Notes: generated from the letters alone by a model not told the origin. DNA of 38,384 bases from Candidatus Obscuribacterales bacterium (GCA_019747875.1 JAIEQI010000088.1:1-38384); one strand, 5' to 3'. Shown: positions 6,987-14,118, numbered from the stretch's first letter. Translations and numbers: made by a program.

Positions 6987-7504
6987 AATCGCTCAACCGA
7001 ACACCGAAACAATGCCAACCTTGCGACGCATTCAAAGCGCATGAACAAAGCATGATAGGCGGCGCACAACCTCACCAGTGCCCTATATGTGGTGGCACGC
7101 GATACTTCTGCGGCAACTGCTATACAGACCATCACGAAGGCGGGTGGAATTCGTGCACACACTCCTCAACGGGAGATATAGCAGAGTGCCCACGCGCTCA
7201 TCCTGTGTGCAAAGAAGTCTACGCAAAGCAGCGGAAAGAGAAAGCTATCGGTGGCATGCTTCGCCAAAACGACGCAAGAGACCGAGACATCGAGGAACGG
7301 TTAAAGGCTCTAGAGGAGTTAACCGCAAAGCTCTGGAAAAGCCTTGGGACTTGTTACGCATGCGTCTCTGACAAGTGCGATCACCTCTGCGTAGGATGTG
7401 GGCGTAGAGACCCTTGTTTACCGACATGTCAGTACGCCGACAACAATGATCCGAGAGCATTTGACCACTTATACGGAGAAAACAATGAGCCAGCCGGAAC
7501 CTAA
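6983..7504 (+). CDS. Cys/His-rich zinc-binding protein
   Basis: This product has 173 residues, starting at an ATG preceded by TAGGAGC and overlapping the previous stop. It carries several metal-type sites: CQPC, CPICGG...CGNC, CTH, a helical coiled region (IEERLKALEELTAKLWKSL), then CYACVSDKC, CVGCGRRDPC and C. Two zinc domains joined by a coil is the simplest description. It is not recognised as a named family. Its end overlaps the next start by 20 bases. Confidence 0.7.
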   Translation: MKSLNRTPKQCQPCDAFKAHEQSMIGGAQPHQCPICGGTRYFCGNCYTDHHEGGWNSCTHSSTGDIAECPRAHPVCKEVYAKQRKEKAIGGMLRQNDARDRDIEERLKALEELTAKLWKSLGTCYACVSDKCDHLCVGCGRRDPCLPTCQYADNNDPRAFDHLYGENNEPAGT

Positions 7505-7862
7505 ACTCTATCGCCACGAGTCGCCGCACAGCGTGCTCTTACACTGCACGCCTTGTCACGCCAAGCGCACTCACATCTGCGGAGGCGACCTCTCGCAAGT
7601 ACGTTGCACCGAGGAAGAACACGGTGTGTGCACTAGCTGCGGTGCACGAATAAAACGCACTACCATCGGCGCAGACCCGGAGGTACCGCCGCCCGCGCCT
7701 AAACCAAAAGAGAAAGCACCCTTTCCTGGCGCGTTCCTGTGCAAGTCGTGCGGACTGCCAAAGCCGAAGCGCTGGCTCGCTGGAGGAATCTGCAATCAGT
7801 GCCGAAAGGAGGCAGGCAAGAATGATAACAACGTGGGTATGGACACTCAAGCAACATCATAG
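7485..7862 (+). CDS. Double zinc-ribbon protein
   Basis: This product has 125 residues, from an ATG after CGGAGAAAA. The N-terminal site is CTPCHAKRTH...C with a later CTSCG. A Pro/Lys linker (PPPAPKPKEK) leads to a C-terminal ribbon, CKSCGLPKPKRWLAGG then ICNQCRKEAGK. That last motif is shared with the small proteins starting at 13565 and 4435. Function is unknown; nucleic-acid or protein binding is the usual role of such ribbons. Confidence 0.72.
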   Translation: MSQPEPKLYRHESPHSVLLHCTPCHAKRTHICGGDLSQVRCTEEEHGVCTSCGARIKRTTIGADPEVPPPAPKPKEKAPFPGAFLCKSCGLPKPKRWLAGGICNQCRKEAGKNDNNVGMDTQATS

Positions 7863-7872
7863 GAGGAGAGAC

Positions 7873-8082
7873 ATGGACGTAAACTGGCCGTACGTATGCT
7901 GCGGAGAACGAGGCGAGCACGCAGAGAATTGCAAGAGCAAGCCCGTCAACTGCAACGGATGCAAAACGCAAGTCGGCAACTACGGCGGGTGTGTTACCGC
8001 TGGGTGTGAAGGCACTGCGTACTGGGGCAAGTCTTCGGATCCGTTTCAGACCGATGCCGCAAAGAGGAGGCGCGTATCCTAA
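7873..8082 (+). CDS. Small Cys-rich protein
   Basis: This product has 69 residues, with a strong AGGAGGAGA SD. It contains YVCCGERGEHAENC, NCNGC and GGCVTAGCEG, about eight Cys in 50 residues, so metal binding is likely. The C-terminus is basic (AKRRRVS). It is not recognised. It overlaps the following ATG by one base. Confidence 0.68.
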   Translation: MDVNWPYVCCGERGEHAENCKSKPVNCNGCKTQVGNYGGCVTAGCEGTAYWGKSSDPFQTDAAKRRRVS

Positions 8083-8450
8083 TGGTTCTTGAATATGTTG
8101 AAACCTGGGATGGACCCGTTAGCGATGGTAATCGCCACTGGTCGGATCTCGATGACTTCGATGAGTCTTGGATGTTTGAATGTGATACCAAACCAACAGA
8201 GCTGATATGTATGGAAGCAGTACTTCCAAGGTGGTCAGCCGAGAGCCTAATAGACACACTCAAAGACAACCTTGACGATAACAACAGCAACGAGTACGGA
8301 CAGTATTGGTCTGAGTTTCTTTGTGAAGACAAAGAACGAGAACTACTGCCGAAGTTTCAGGCGCTCATTGATGAGTTCATTCTTGCGTCAAGCTGGCGCA
8401 CATGGAAAGAGACTAACAAGAGAATTAAAACGGGGACTGGTGATGAGTGA
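8082..8450 (+). CDS. Acidic small hypothetical protein
   Basis: This product has 122 residues, strongly acidic in the middle (DLDDFDESWMFECD, NLDDNNSNEYG), with a helical C-terminus (LLPKFQALIDEFILASSWRTW). The SD is GAGGAGG, about 10 bases ahead of the ATG. No family is recognised. Acidic early phage proteins are sometimes DNA mimics, but there is no direct evidence here. Confidence 0.65.
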   Translation: MVLEYVETWDGPVSDGNRHWSDLDDFDESWMFECDTKPTELICMEAVLPRWSAESLIDTLKDNLDDNNSNEYGQYWSEFLCEDKERELLPKFQALIDEFILASSWRTWKETNKRIKTGTGDE

Positions 8451-8703
8451 ACAAACGACACAACTACCTAACGCCTACGTCAGCTTTTTGCTGTTCGACC
8501 AAGATGGATTCAACGGCGGCGGCAACACAATACTGTGGATGAACCTGACCGAAATCACCAGGTCGTCACAGATACGGCACCTGGAAGCGACTATCGCGAA
8601 GCAATACAACATGAAGTCTGCGCAAGTAATGGCTTTCACATTGCTTCCAGACGAGCCCGAGCCGGAGCCGAAGAAGCCGAGTGTAATCGTGAGGGTGAAG
8701 TAA
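8443..8703 (+). CDS. Small hypothetical protein
   Basis: This product has 86 residues, starting at ATG 8443, which overlaps the upstream gene by 8 bases, with GGGG six bases before it. The sequence is alpha/beta (NAYVSFLLFDQDG, NTILWMNLTEI, IRHLEATIAKQYNM, AQVMAFTLLP), with a Pro/Glu-rich linker near the end. It is not recognised. The layout suggests a compact single domain. Confidence 0.6.
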   Translation: MSEQTTQLPNAYVSFLLFDQDGFNGGGNTILWMNLTEITRSSQIRHLEATIAKQYNMKSAQVMAFTLLPDEPEPEPKKPSVIVRVK

Positions 8704-8846
8704 TGAGTGAGCGATGGCTACACCGTTGGCTTGGAATGCTTGCAGGGTGCGCTTTGTGGACACCTCTGACATGGCTTTCTGTAGGCATTTTAGCCTATTT
8801 CGTAGTGGTGATAGTGCAATATGTAGAGGAGGACATATCGAAATGA
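8703..8846 (+). CDS. Tiny two-helix membrane protein
   Basis: This 47-residue product starts at an ATG overlapping the upstream stop. After a positively charged N-terminus (MSERWLHRW) there are two hydrophobic stretches, LGMLAGCALWTPLTWL and SVGILAYFVVVIVQYV, then an acidic tail. It should insert in the inner membrane. A holin-like or immunity role is possible, but its position among early genes gives no support for lysis. Confidence 0.6.
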   Translation: MSERWLHRWLGMLAGCALWTPLTWLSVGILAYFVVVIVQYVEEDISK

Positions 8847-9124
8847 GCTTATCCGATAGACCTGGCCCTCGTGATGGCGAGCCTAGTTGTTGCGACCAGG
8901 CCTACGCCCAGGGGCGGAACGATGCCCAAAAGAAGATTTTTGAACTAGAGGCGCAAATTACGCGTCTCAAGGTCATCGCAGATAAACGCTTCATCGAATT
9001 ACGGATGGCGAATTACGTTGTGACAGAAGCTCGCGGTGCAGTCGAGCGAGTAGATGTATTGGAAACTAAAGATTTGGTTCGCGCTATCGCTGACCTGGAC
9101 AACTACTTAAGAACTGCCACATGA
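8843..9124 (+). CDS. Small coiled-coil protein
   Basis: This product has 93 residues, with AGAGGAGG ahead of the start. A short N-terminal loop with Cys-Cys is followed by a helical stretch from about 22 to 65 (GRNDAQKKIFELEAQITRLK...) with heptad spacing, and a second helix at the end (DLVRAIADLDNYL). It is not recognised. It overlaps the next small gene by ATGA. Confidence 0.65.
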   Translation: MSLSDRPGPRDGEPSCCDQAYAQGRNDAQKKIFELEAQITRLKVIADKRFIELRMANYVVTEARGAVERVDVLETKDLVRAIADLDNYLRTAT

Positions 9125-9276
9125 ACAACCAAGGATATTTCTGTATGTACTGCGGTTGGAGTACAACACCGCTTCTACCAATCTGCCAGCCCTACGTCTG
9201 GCGCATACCAGACCCCGAGGAAGCTTCACGCGATCTAGTTTACAGAAAACTTTGCCTATTCATATTCAACCTATGA
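9121..9276 (+). CDS. 51-residue Cys-containing protein
   Basis: This short gene sits exactly between two coupled neighbours: its ATG overlaps the upstream stop (ATGA) and its TGA overlaps the primase start (ATGA). The product begins MNNQGYFCMYCGWSTTP, contains ICQPY further on, and ends in a hydrophobic tail (LCLFIFNL). The C-x-x-C plus Cys suggests a half zinc site. Its main support is the perfect double overlap, which also fixes the primase start. Confidence 0.6.
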   Translation: MNNQGYFCMYCGWSTTPLLPICQPYVWRIPDPEEASRDLVYRKLCLFIFNL

Positions 9277-10190
9277 TTGACCCCGAAATCTCCCACCTCT
9301 CGCAAATATGGGCACCCGCTCGACAGACCTCGCGGCACACGATAGCGACGTGTCCCTTCTGTCGCAAGCTCAAGCTCTACGTTTCGCGCGGAAAGACCGG
9401 CAGGCTCTTGCTATTCTGCCAGGTCTGCGGGCCGGACCAAACGCTCAACCTCTTTCGCGAACTGCGCCTGGCGACTCAAGGAAGCTCCTTCCCTATCGCC
9501 ATCCCGGACCCTGAAGAAGACGAGGAAGAACGCGAGCGACGCCGGCAGGCACACGAGGACATCCTCAACCTGTGGCAGAACTCGGAGCCTTTGGACGGCA
9601 CAACGTTAGGCGACCGTTACCTCTGGGAGCATCGAGGCTTTGGCGAGCTGCGCGACAAGCTCCTTGCAGACGTGCAGTTTACCTCGACCGTGCACTTTCA
9701 CCCGCGTGTCGAGTATCTCAAGTCGCGAGGTTGGTACATGCCCGCACTTGTAATCTCGATGGTGAATGCGGAGAATCAGCTCGTCTCGCTTCGACGCATC
9801 TACCTAGCAGCCGACGGAAGCAAGGCGAAGGTTAACAACCCCAAAAAGATGATGCCTCTCGGGCGCGACACTACGGGCAGTGCGCACAGGCTCCAGCTTG
9901 CGAGCGACAAGCTTGCAGTATGCGAAGGCGTCGAGACTGCGATCGCGCTTACGCACCTTACGGGCTTTCCGGTATGGGCTGCCGGCGACGCGTTCAAACT
10001 AGAGACAATGTTCATTCCTCCAGCGGTAAAGCAAGTTCTCATCTGCGCAGACAATGACAAGAGCGAGCGAGGCAAGCAAGCCGCAAGCGGGCTGGCTCAA
10101 CGTATAGTAGGGAAACACGAGAGCGTCAAGGTTATTCTGCCGGAGTACGGAAAAGACTTCGATGACTGGTATCAATTGATTAGGAGCTAG
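9273..10190 (+). CDS. DNA primase (zinc finger plus Toprim)
   Basis: This product has 305 residues and would make RNA primers for phage replication. The zinc finger is C27-P-F-C30 ... C49-Q-V-C52, with a KLKLYVSRGKTGRLLLF ribbon between. A charged helix follows (EEDEEERERRRQAHEDIL), then a middle domain (DRYLWEHRGFGEL) and a Toprim domain with CEGVETAIAL near residue 216 and ICADNDKSERGK near 257, which supply the Glu and Asp metal sites. The ATG at 9273 is chosen because it overlaps the stop of the 51-residue gene; an ATG at 9156 would cross that gene. The DUF3987-type gene follows two bases later. Confidence 0.88.
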   Translation: MIDPEISHLSQIWAPARQTSRHTIATCPFCRKLKLYVSRGKTGRLLLFCQVCGPDQTLNLFRELRLATQGSSFPIAIPDPEEDEEERERRRQAHEDILNLWQNSEPLDGTTLGDRYLWEHRGFGELRDKLLADVQFTSTVHFHPRVEYLKSRGWYMPALVISMVNAENQLVSLRRIYLAADGSKAKVNNPKKMMPLGRDTTGSAHRLQLASDKLAVCEGVETAIALTHLTGFPVWAAGDAFKLETMFIPPAVKQVLICADNDKSERGKQAASGLAQRIVGKHESVKVILPEYGKDFDDWYQLIRS

Positions 10191-10192
10191 AA

Positions 10193-11512
10193 GTGACGAC
10201 ACCCGACGAAACTAAGCCTCCGATTCAAGACCTAATAGATGCAGCGCCGGAAGTCGAGGAAGAAGACGACCTGGAGCTAGTTCAGATACCTACGCTAGAC
10301 CCGCGCGCACTTGACGGACCTGCCGGCGACTTTGTGAGCGCCGTTTGCGAGTACTCCGAAGCGGCACCAGTGGCGGTGCTTGCGACATATTTAACCTCCT
10401 TCGGTATAGCGCTCGGCTCAAAATGTCACATCTGGGTAGGCGACACAAAGCACTATGCTCGCATCATGTCCGTTATCGTTGCGCAGTCTGCTCGAGGAAG
10501 GAAAGGAACATCAGTCTCACCGGTGCGCAGATTGCTTGAGGAGTCGCTGAACTACACCGGAGTCACTCCAGGTTGTCCCACGGTCGGCATGCACATCACA
10601 GACGGGCCAGCATCTACCGCTGAGGGGTTAATCTATGCTGTTCGAGACGCAGGCAAGAAGCTGAACAAAGACGGCGAGCCAGAAGACAACGGCATCGAAG
10701 ACAAGCGCCTCCTTATATTTGAAGGCGAGTTTGGCGGAGTGATGAAAGCCTCGAAGCGAGACGGCAACACAATAACAACTGCGGTACGCTCGGCTTGGGA
10801 CCACGGCAACTTGGCACCCCTGACTAAGACCTCACCAATCTCAGCGACCGAAGCGCACATCGGCATAGTCGGGCATATAACGCGCCAGGAGCTTGAGCAG
10901 CAATTAGAGGCAGTCGACTTGTTTAACGGCTTCTATAATCGATTCCTGTGGGTGCATGCGCACAGAGCAAAGCAAGTGCCGTGGCCACAGCGCACCGAAG
11001 ACCACATCTTTCGTCCTCTCGTTCAGCGATTCGTCCGCGCCTTGGACTCAAGCATCGATCGTATGACGATGACTCCGACTGCGCAGAGGCTATGGGTCGA
11101 AGGACTCTACCCTGTGCTTTCGGTCGACCTTCCAGGAGCCTATGGCAATGTGTGCGCACGCGCAGAAGCGCAGGTGATTAGACTAGCGATGATATACGCG
11201 AAACTTGATGGCGTTTCCATCATCGAGGTAGACCACTTCGAACGAGCTTACGCGTTTTGGCAATACTGCCAAGCAAGTGCAAAGATGATATTCGGCGGTG
11301 GCACAGTGGACCCGGATGAGACGAAACTACTAGACGCACTCAAGTCTGGCCCGAAGACGAACACATCTATTCGGCACGACGTATTCAATAATCACGCCTC
11401 AAAAGAGACGCTTGCAAAACTGCTCATGAAGCTCAAACTACAAGGCAAGATCGTTGATGAGCAACGTAAAGGAAAAGGAAGACCACTAACAACCTGGAGA
11501 CTTGTATCCTAA
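10193..11512 (+). CDS. DUF3987-type P-loop protein, putative helicase
   Basis: This product has 439 residues, from GTG after TAGGAGC. After an acidic N-terminus it reads GPAGDFVSAVCEYSEAAPVA, FGIALGSKCHIWVGDTKHYA, then the P-loop-like SARGRKGTS near residue 100 and LLIFEGEFGG near 178 as the Walker B position. These match the DUF3987-type proteins often encoded beside primases. The C-terminal 65 residues form a winged helix (LLDALKSGPKTNTSIRHDVF ... GKGRPLTTWRL). It probably acts with the upstream primase as the replicative ATPase, and the adjacent repeat region may be its site (inference). Confidence 0.78.
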   Translation: MTTPDETKPPIQDLIDAAPEVEEEDDLELVQIPTLDPRALDGPAGDFVSAVCEYSEAAPVAVLATYLTSFGIALGSKCHIWVGDTKHYARIMSVIVAQSARGRKGTSVSPVRRLLEESLNYTGVTPGCPTVGMHITDGPASTAEGLIYAVRDAGKKLNKDGEPEDNGIEDKRLLIFEGEFGGVMKASKRDGNTITTAVRSAWDHGNLAPLTKTSPISATEAHIGIVGHITRQELEQQLEAVDLFNGFYNRFLWVHAHRAKQVPWPQRTEDHIFRPLVQRFVRALDSSIDRMTMTPTAQRLWVEGLYPVLSVDLPGAYGNVCARAEAQVIRLAMIYAKLDGVSIIEVDHFERAYAFWQYCQASAKMIFGGGTVDPDETKLLDALKSGPKTNTSIRHDVFNNHASKETLAKLLMKLKLQGKIVDEQRKGKGRPLTTWRLVS

Positions 11513-11531
11513 TATCGTAATATGCTCCACG

Positions 11532-11559
11532 TTGACATAGTGGAGGCCGCGCGTTTAAT
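11532..11559 (+). promoter_or_regulatory. Sigma70-like promoter
   Basis: TTGACA at 11532-11537 and TTTAAT at 11554-11559 are separated by 16 bases, a near-consensus pair 20 bases after the helicase-like gene. It would drive transcription into the gene-free region and on to the genes at 12424. No transcript start is known. Confidence 0.45.
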
Positions 11560-11566
11560 TCCACTA
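11538..11566. promoter_or_regulatory. Operator-like inverted repeat over the promoter
   Basis: TAGTGGA (11538-11544) and TCCACTA (11560-11566) are a perfect 7-bp inverted repeat. One arm lies in the spacer and the other just after the -10 element. A further TAGTGG occurs at 11603. The geometry fits a repressor site; the ribbon-helix-helix protein at 4248 is one candidate binder (inference). Confidence 0.35.
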
Positions 11567-11699
11567 CTGGCTCAAACACTTAAACATTAACCACGGTAAT
11601 CCTAGTGGCACTTGGGCGGCACAAAGTCCATTCCCTCCGCTCACCTTGAAACCAGCTGCCAAGTGATTAACACAGATTCATAAGTAGACTATCGCATTA

Positions 11700-11981
11700 T
11701 TTAAAACGCAAAACGCCTATTTAAAACGCACTTTTATTGCATCCGCAAACGGACACACTCTAACGGTTTCGAGTTTAAACGCTTAAAACGCACTTTTTCC
11801 AGAATGCGTCTTTCTCTTCTTTATTATTATTGTTGACAACTTTGAAAGGAAAACGTGCGTCTCTAGAATTTGCGTTTAAAGCGTTTTAAGTGTAGTCAAG
11901 ACCGTTTTACCCTTACTGGGACTGGGTTATAAAAAACGCACGTAATTGCGTTTTAAATACGAGAAATTGCGTTTTAAATAC
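11700..11981. repeat. Iteron-like TTTAAAACGCA array in both orientations
   Basis: Forward copies are TTTAAAACGCA at 11700 and 11720 (20 bp apart) and CTTAAAACGCA at 11782. Reverse-oriented copies are TGCGTTTAAA at 11871, GCGTTTTAAG at 11881, and ATTGCGTTTTAAATAC at 11945 and 11966 (16 bp identical, 21 bp apart). A T/A-rich tract with ATTATTATTGTTGACAAC lies between the two groups. Helically phased direct repeats around an AT-rich core, next to primase and helicase genes, are typical of replication origins. They could also be operators. Confidence 0.6.
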
Positions 11982-12199
11982 AAAAGGTGTCAAACTGGGG
12001 CGCCAAACGAGCCATCTCACGGACGTCAAGAGTAACGCGATCCTTGTCTGTCGCATATCTCAACCAAGTTAGCGCAACTCGAAACGCAGACACACCAACT
12101 GTATCCGAGACCAACCTCTCACTTAGACTACGTCGTGGGTAGCAGATAACGTGCGCGAGGGCAGGCGATGACCACCGTCAGCGGCTGGTAAACCTGGAT

Positions 12200-12244
12200 G
12201 GGGTGGCACACCCCTAGATAGAACTTTCGCCGTGGGACCCCCAC
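12200..12244. other. Two short GC hairpins
   Basis: GGGGTG-GCA-CACCCC (12200-12214) and GTGGG-ACC-CCCAC (12232-12244) are adjacent perfect stems with three-base loops. Neither is followed by a T tract, so they are not classic terminators. They may belong to a structured RNA leader for the downstream genes or be single-strand structures of an origin; this is undecided. Confidence 0.4.
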
Positions 12245-12423
12245 CCTACCTTTCTAGCGCGGCGTAATTTTTGAAACCTAACGCACATCCCCACTCAAAA
12301 CCTGTGCAAAGTTAACATAGACGAGTGCCGGAAACGCAGTAACGACGGTCGTCGAGTACTGGACAAATTGCTAGCCATAAGTAGAGTCGAGATAACGGAC
12401 TTAATACTACGGATGGTGCTTAG

Positions 12424-12810
12424 ATGAAATCGAACTTACTTATATTGGTTCTCGGTGTGATCGGCGTGATGGCATATGCGGTGCCTGCGTATGCAGAGGT
12501 CGCCGATCCTGTTGACGTCAAGCTGAACGCTTTGAGCTCGGCTACGGATGCCTCGCTGAGAGAATTGACAGACAAAGCGAAGAAGGCAGACGACCAGTTC
12601 CAGGCGATGCAGGGCTATGCCAGCGGACTTGAGAAGCGCCTCGGACATATTGAGCGCTTCCTCAACACGTACCAGGATTCGTTCGCGTTTCAGTTTAAGA
12701 AGATGCAGGCTCGCGTAGACAAGCTTGAGCGTATTGTGTCCGGTAGAGACGGCAAGGGCGGGCTTCAGCACCAGGTGACTGTGCTGCACTCGAAGAAGGC
12801 GGACAAGTAG
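12424..12810 (+). CDS. Exported coiled-coil protein
   Basis: This product has 128 residues. A clear Sec signal peptide (MKSNLLILVLGVIGVMAYAV, cleavage after PAYA before EVADP) is followed by about 85 residues of helix with heptads (LNALSSATDASLRELTDKAK, LEKRLGHIERFLNTY, FKKMQARVDKLERIV). The mature protein should be periplasmic or surface-located. It is the first gene after the large gene-free region and has only a weak SD (GGATGG). Superinfection exclusion or envelope modification would fit, but no homologue is recognised. Confidence 0.72.
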   Translation: MKSNLLILVLGVIGVMAYAVPAYAEVADPVDVKLNALSSATDASLRELTDKAKKADDQFQAMQGYASGLEKRLGHIERFLNTYQDSFAFQFKKMQARVDKLERIVSGRDGKGGLQHQVTVLHSKKADK

Positions 12811-12933
12811 ATGGACATCGCTGTGAATGTTTTCGCAGTGATTGGTGTGCTCGCTACATCTGCATTGCTTGTGCTCTGGTCGTTTGGTGTGCATCCGCGC
12901 TGTCCAGTGTGCTGGAAGAAGGCTGATGAGTAA
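12811..12933 (+). CDS. 40-residue membrane protein with CPVC
   Basis: The start codon directly follows the TAG of the exported coiled-coil gene. One hydrophobic helix (VFAVIGVLATSALLVLWSFG) is followed by VHPRCPVCWKKADE, a C-x-x-C on the side after the helix. It overlaps the next start by 8 bases. The tight position between two genes and the clean membrane segment support a real product. The CPVC could bind metal or be redox-active (inference). Confidence 0.55.
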   Translation: MDIAVNVFAVIGVLATSALLVLWSFGVHPRCPVCWKKADE

Positions 12934-13273
12934 AGTGTTGTGCGCATACAAGAACTGTGAGCTTGAGGCGGATGACAGGTTTCCTGTTCTGATTTTGTAC
13001 GCACCAAAGTCTTACGGTTTTCATGAGCCTTCCAGAATGGAGATGGATATCCCTCATTGTGAGGCTCACCGCGCAGCTGCCAATGCTAAAGGTCCGTCGA
13101 GTTTCTTAGGCGACCAGGCGAAAGAAACTCTCACGCTGGCGTTTCGGAATGCTGGGCGTGTGGTGCCAGACTTTGACCGAACTTTGCTTGTCTGGTTGGC
13201 TAAGCCACAGATGAGCATAGCTAAACCGGATGCTGAATTTTCGGCACAACTCAACGAACGTAAGGATAATTGA
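12926..13273 (+). CDS. Small hypothetical protein
   Basis: This product has 115 residues and is not recognised. It begins MSKVLCAYKNCELEADDRF with a C-x4-C, and later has DIPHCEAHRAAANAKG, which together could form a Cys2-Cys/His zinc site. The second half is helical (ETLTLAFRNAG, RTLLVWLAKPQ). It is coupled by overlap to the upstream membrane protein, and its stop abuts the next ATG. Confidence 0.65.
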   Translation: MSKVLCAYKNCELEADDRFPVLILYAPKSYGFHEPSRMEMDIPHCEAHRAAANAKGPSSFLGDQAKETLTLAFRNAGRVVPDFDRTLLVWLAKPQMSIAKPDAEFSAQLNERKDN

Positions 13274-13561
13274 ATGAAAGAAATCAGAGATTACTACCAA
13301 CGGTTAACCAACGTGCTCAAAAGCGAGCCGGTTGGTACCGATACGTTTAAGCGCGTAGGGCAGGACTTTAATCTGTTCTTTGAAAGTCTTGAACCTGAGC
13401 AGCGGGCGGAGCTGGTGAAGCAGATGCCTTTGCCGCTGAACGTACCTTTTAAGGAGGTTAAAGGGGTATCGCTGGTGGTGCTAGAGCAAGAGTCTGAGCC
13501 TGCACCGCAGAAACCCTTGAAGGCATCTAAACCGCCCGGTCGACCGAAGAAGGGTCAGTGA
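13274..13561 (+). CDS. Small protein with AT-hook-like C-terminus
   Basis: This product has 95 residues. The first 70 form helices and a short strand (IRDYYQRLTNVLKS, DFNLFFESLEPEQRAELVKQ). The C-terminal tail ends in SKPPGRPKKGQ, which resembles the G-R-P core of an AT-hook that binds the minor groove of AT-rich DNA. The tail is Pro/Lys-rich and probably disordered. It may bind DNA; the AT-rich repeat region at 11700-11981 is a possible target (inference). Confidence 0.65.
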   Translation: MKEIRDYYQRLTNVLKSEPVGTDTFKRVGQDFNLFFESLEPEQRAELVKQMPLPLNVPFKEVKGVSLVVLEQESEPAPQKPLKASKPPGRPKKGQ

Positions 13562-13564
13562 GAA

Positions 13565-13732
13565 ATGAGCGCGTCGATACAGTGCGAAGGTTGTGGTTTT
13601 GACGTAAAGAGCACGCCCGATATGCATCCAGAGAAAAAATGTGTCGAATGCCGGCAGAGTGGCGGTTACTGCAAGATTGACGGGTGGTGCAACGCGTGCA
13701 GGGCAAAGGCGGGAAAACGAGGTACTAAATGA
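13565..13732 (+). CDS. Mini zinc-ribbon protein, paralogue of two others
   Basis: This product has 55 residues. It carries CEGCG, CVEC and GWCNACRAKAGKRG, six to seven Cys in all. The WCNACRAKAGK end matches ICNQCRKEAGK of the 7485 protein and WCQACRQEG of the 4435 protein, so these look like one family. The stop overlaps the next start by ATGA. Zinc binding is nearly certain; the partner is unknown. Confidence 0.65.
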   Translation: MSASIQCEGCGFDVKSTPDMHPEKKCVECRQSGGYCKIDGWCNACRAKAGKRGTK

Positions 13733-14118
13733 GCTATCAAAAGTACATCGCTAAAGTTCTCCAGGTGCTCCAAGAGATACTGCTTCTCCAACGGACAGAG
13801 ATTTTGCTTTCGGTTGACTCGTGCACGTGCGACGCGGATAGCTACGCTGTTACTGAACAGAACCCGAGATATGACCGCGCTACTATTCACGTGGGCGCAT
13901 CGTTGCGGAAGGAGTATGACGAAGGCAATCTCGAGCGAGTGCACAAAACACTCATCCACGAGATGGTTCACATCATCACTATGGAGGTGACTGGTTTTGG
14001 TTATCAACAGACATCGCCTCAGACAAACGAGCTGTATAGCGACAAGGTGGAGCGACTGACGGAGCATCTAACGCGGGTGCTTCACAACTTGCTTCCGAAG
14101 AAGACCTATGAAGTCTGA
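13729..14118 (+). CDS. HExxH zinc metalloprotease-like protein
   Basis: This product has 129 residues. The motif TLIHEMVHII places H77-E78-x-x-H81 in a helix, the zinc site of zincin and SprT-like peptidases. A later helix (NELYSDKVERLTEHLTRVL) supplies acidic residues that could be the third ligand. Upstream strands (ATIHVGASLR) fit a minimal metallopeptidase fold. It is small for a full protease, so it may be a minimal domain acting on a host protein. The assignment rests on the motif and fold pattern. Confidence 0.72.
   Translation: MSYQKYIAKVLQVLQEILLLQRTEILLSVDSCTCDADSYAVTEQNPRYDRATIHVGASLRKEYDEGNLERVHKTLIHEMVHIITMEVTGFGYQQTSPQTNELYSDKVERLTEHLTRVLHNLLPKKTYEV

Larger units (their letters stand above)
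11513..12423. other. Gene-free 0.9-kb region, candidate origin/control region
   Basis: No convincing coding sequence is seen in either strand. From left to right it holds a promoter-like pair with an inverted repeat (11532-11566), an array of TTTAAAACGCA-type motifs in both orientations around a T-rich tract (11700-11981), a stretch with nothing obvious (11982-12199), two short GC hairpins (12200-12244), and about 180 bases before the next gene in which nothing clear is seen. It separates the replication genes from the second set of small genes. Its size in an otherwise gap-free genome suggests function. Confidence 0.7.

Noticed and set aside
12402..12410. TAATACTAC as a T7-type phage promoter
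   Set aside because: Only the first bases match; there is no second copy in the window and no phage RNA polymerase gene is visible.
11513..12423. tRNA or other known structural RNA in the gene-free region
   Set aside because: No cloverleaf with a GTTCGANNC arm could be found by eye; the GC hairpins at 12200-12244 do not fit a tRNA.
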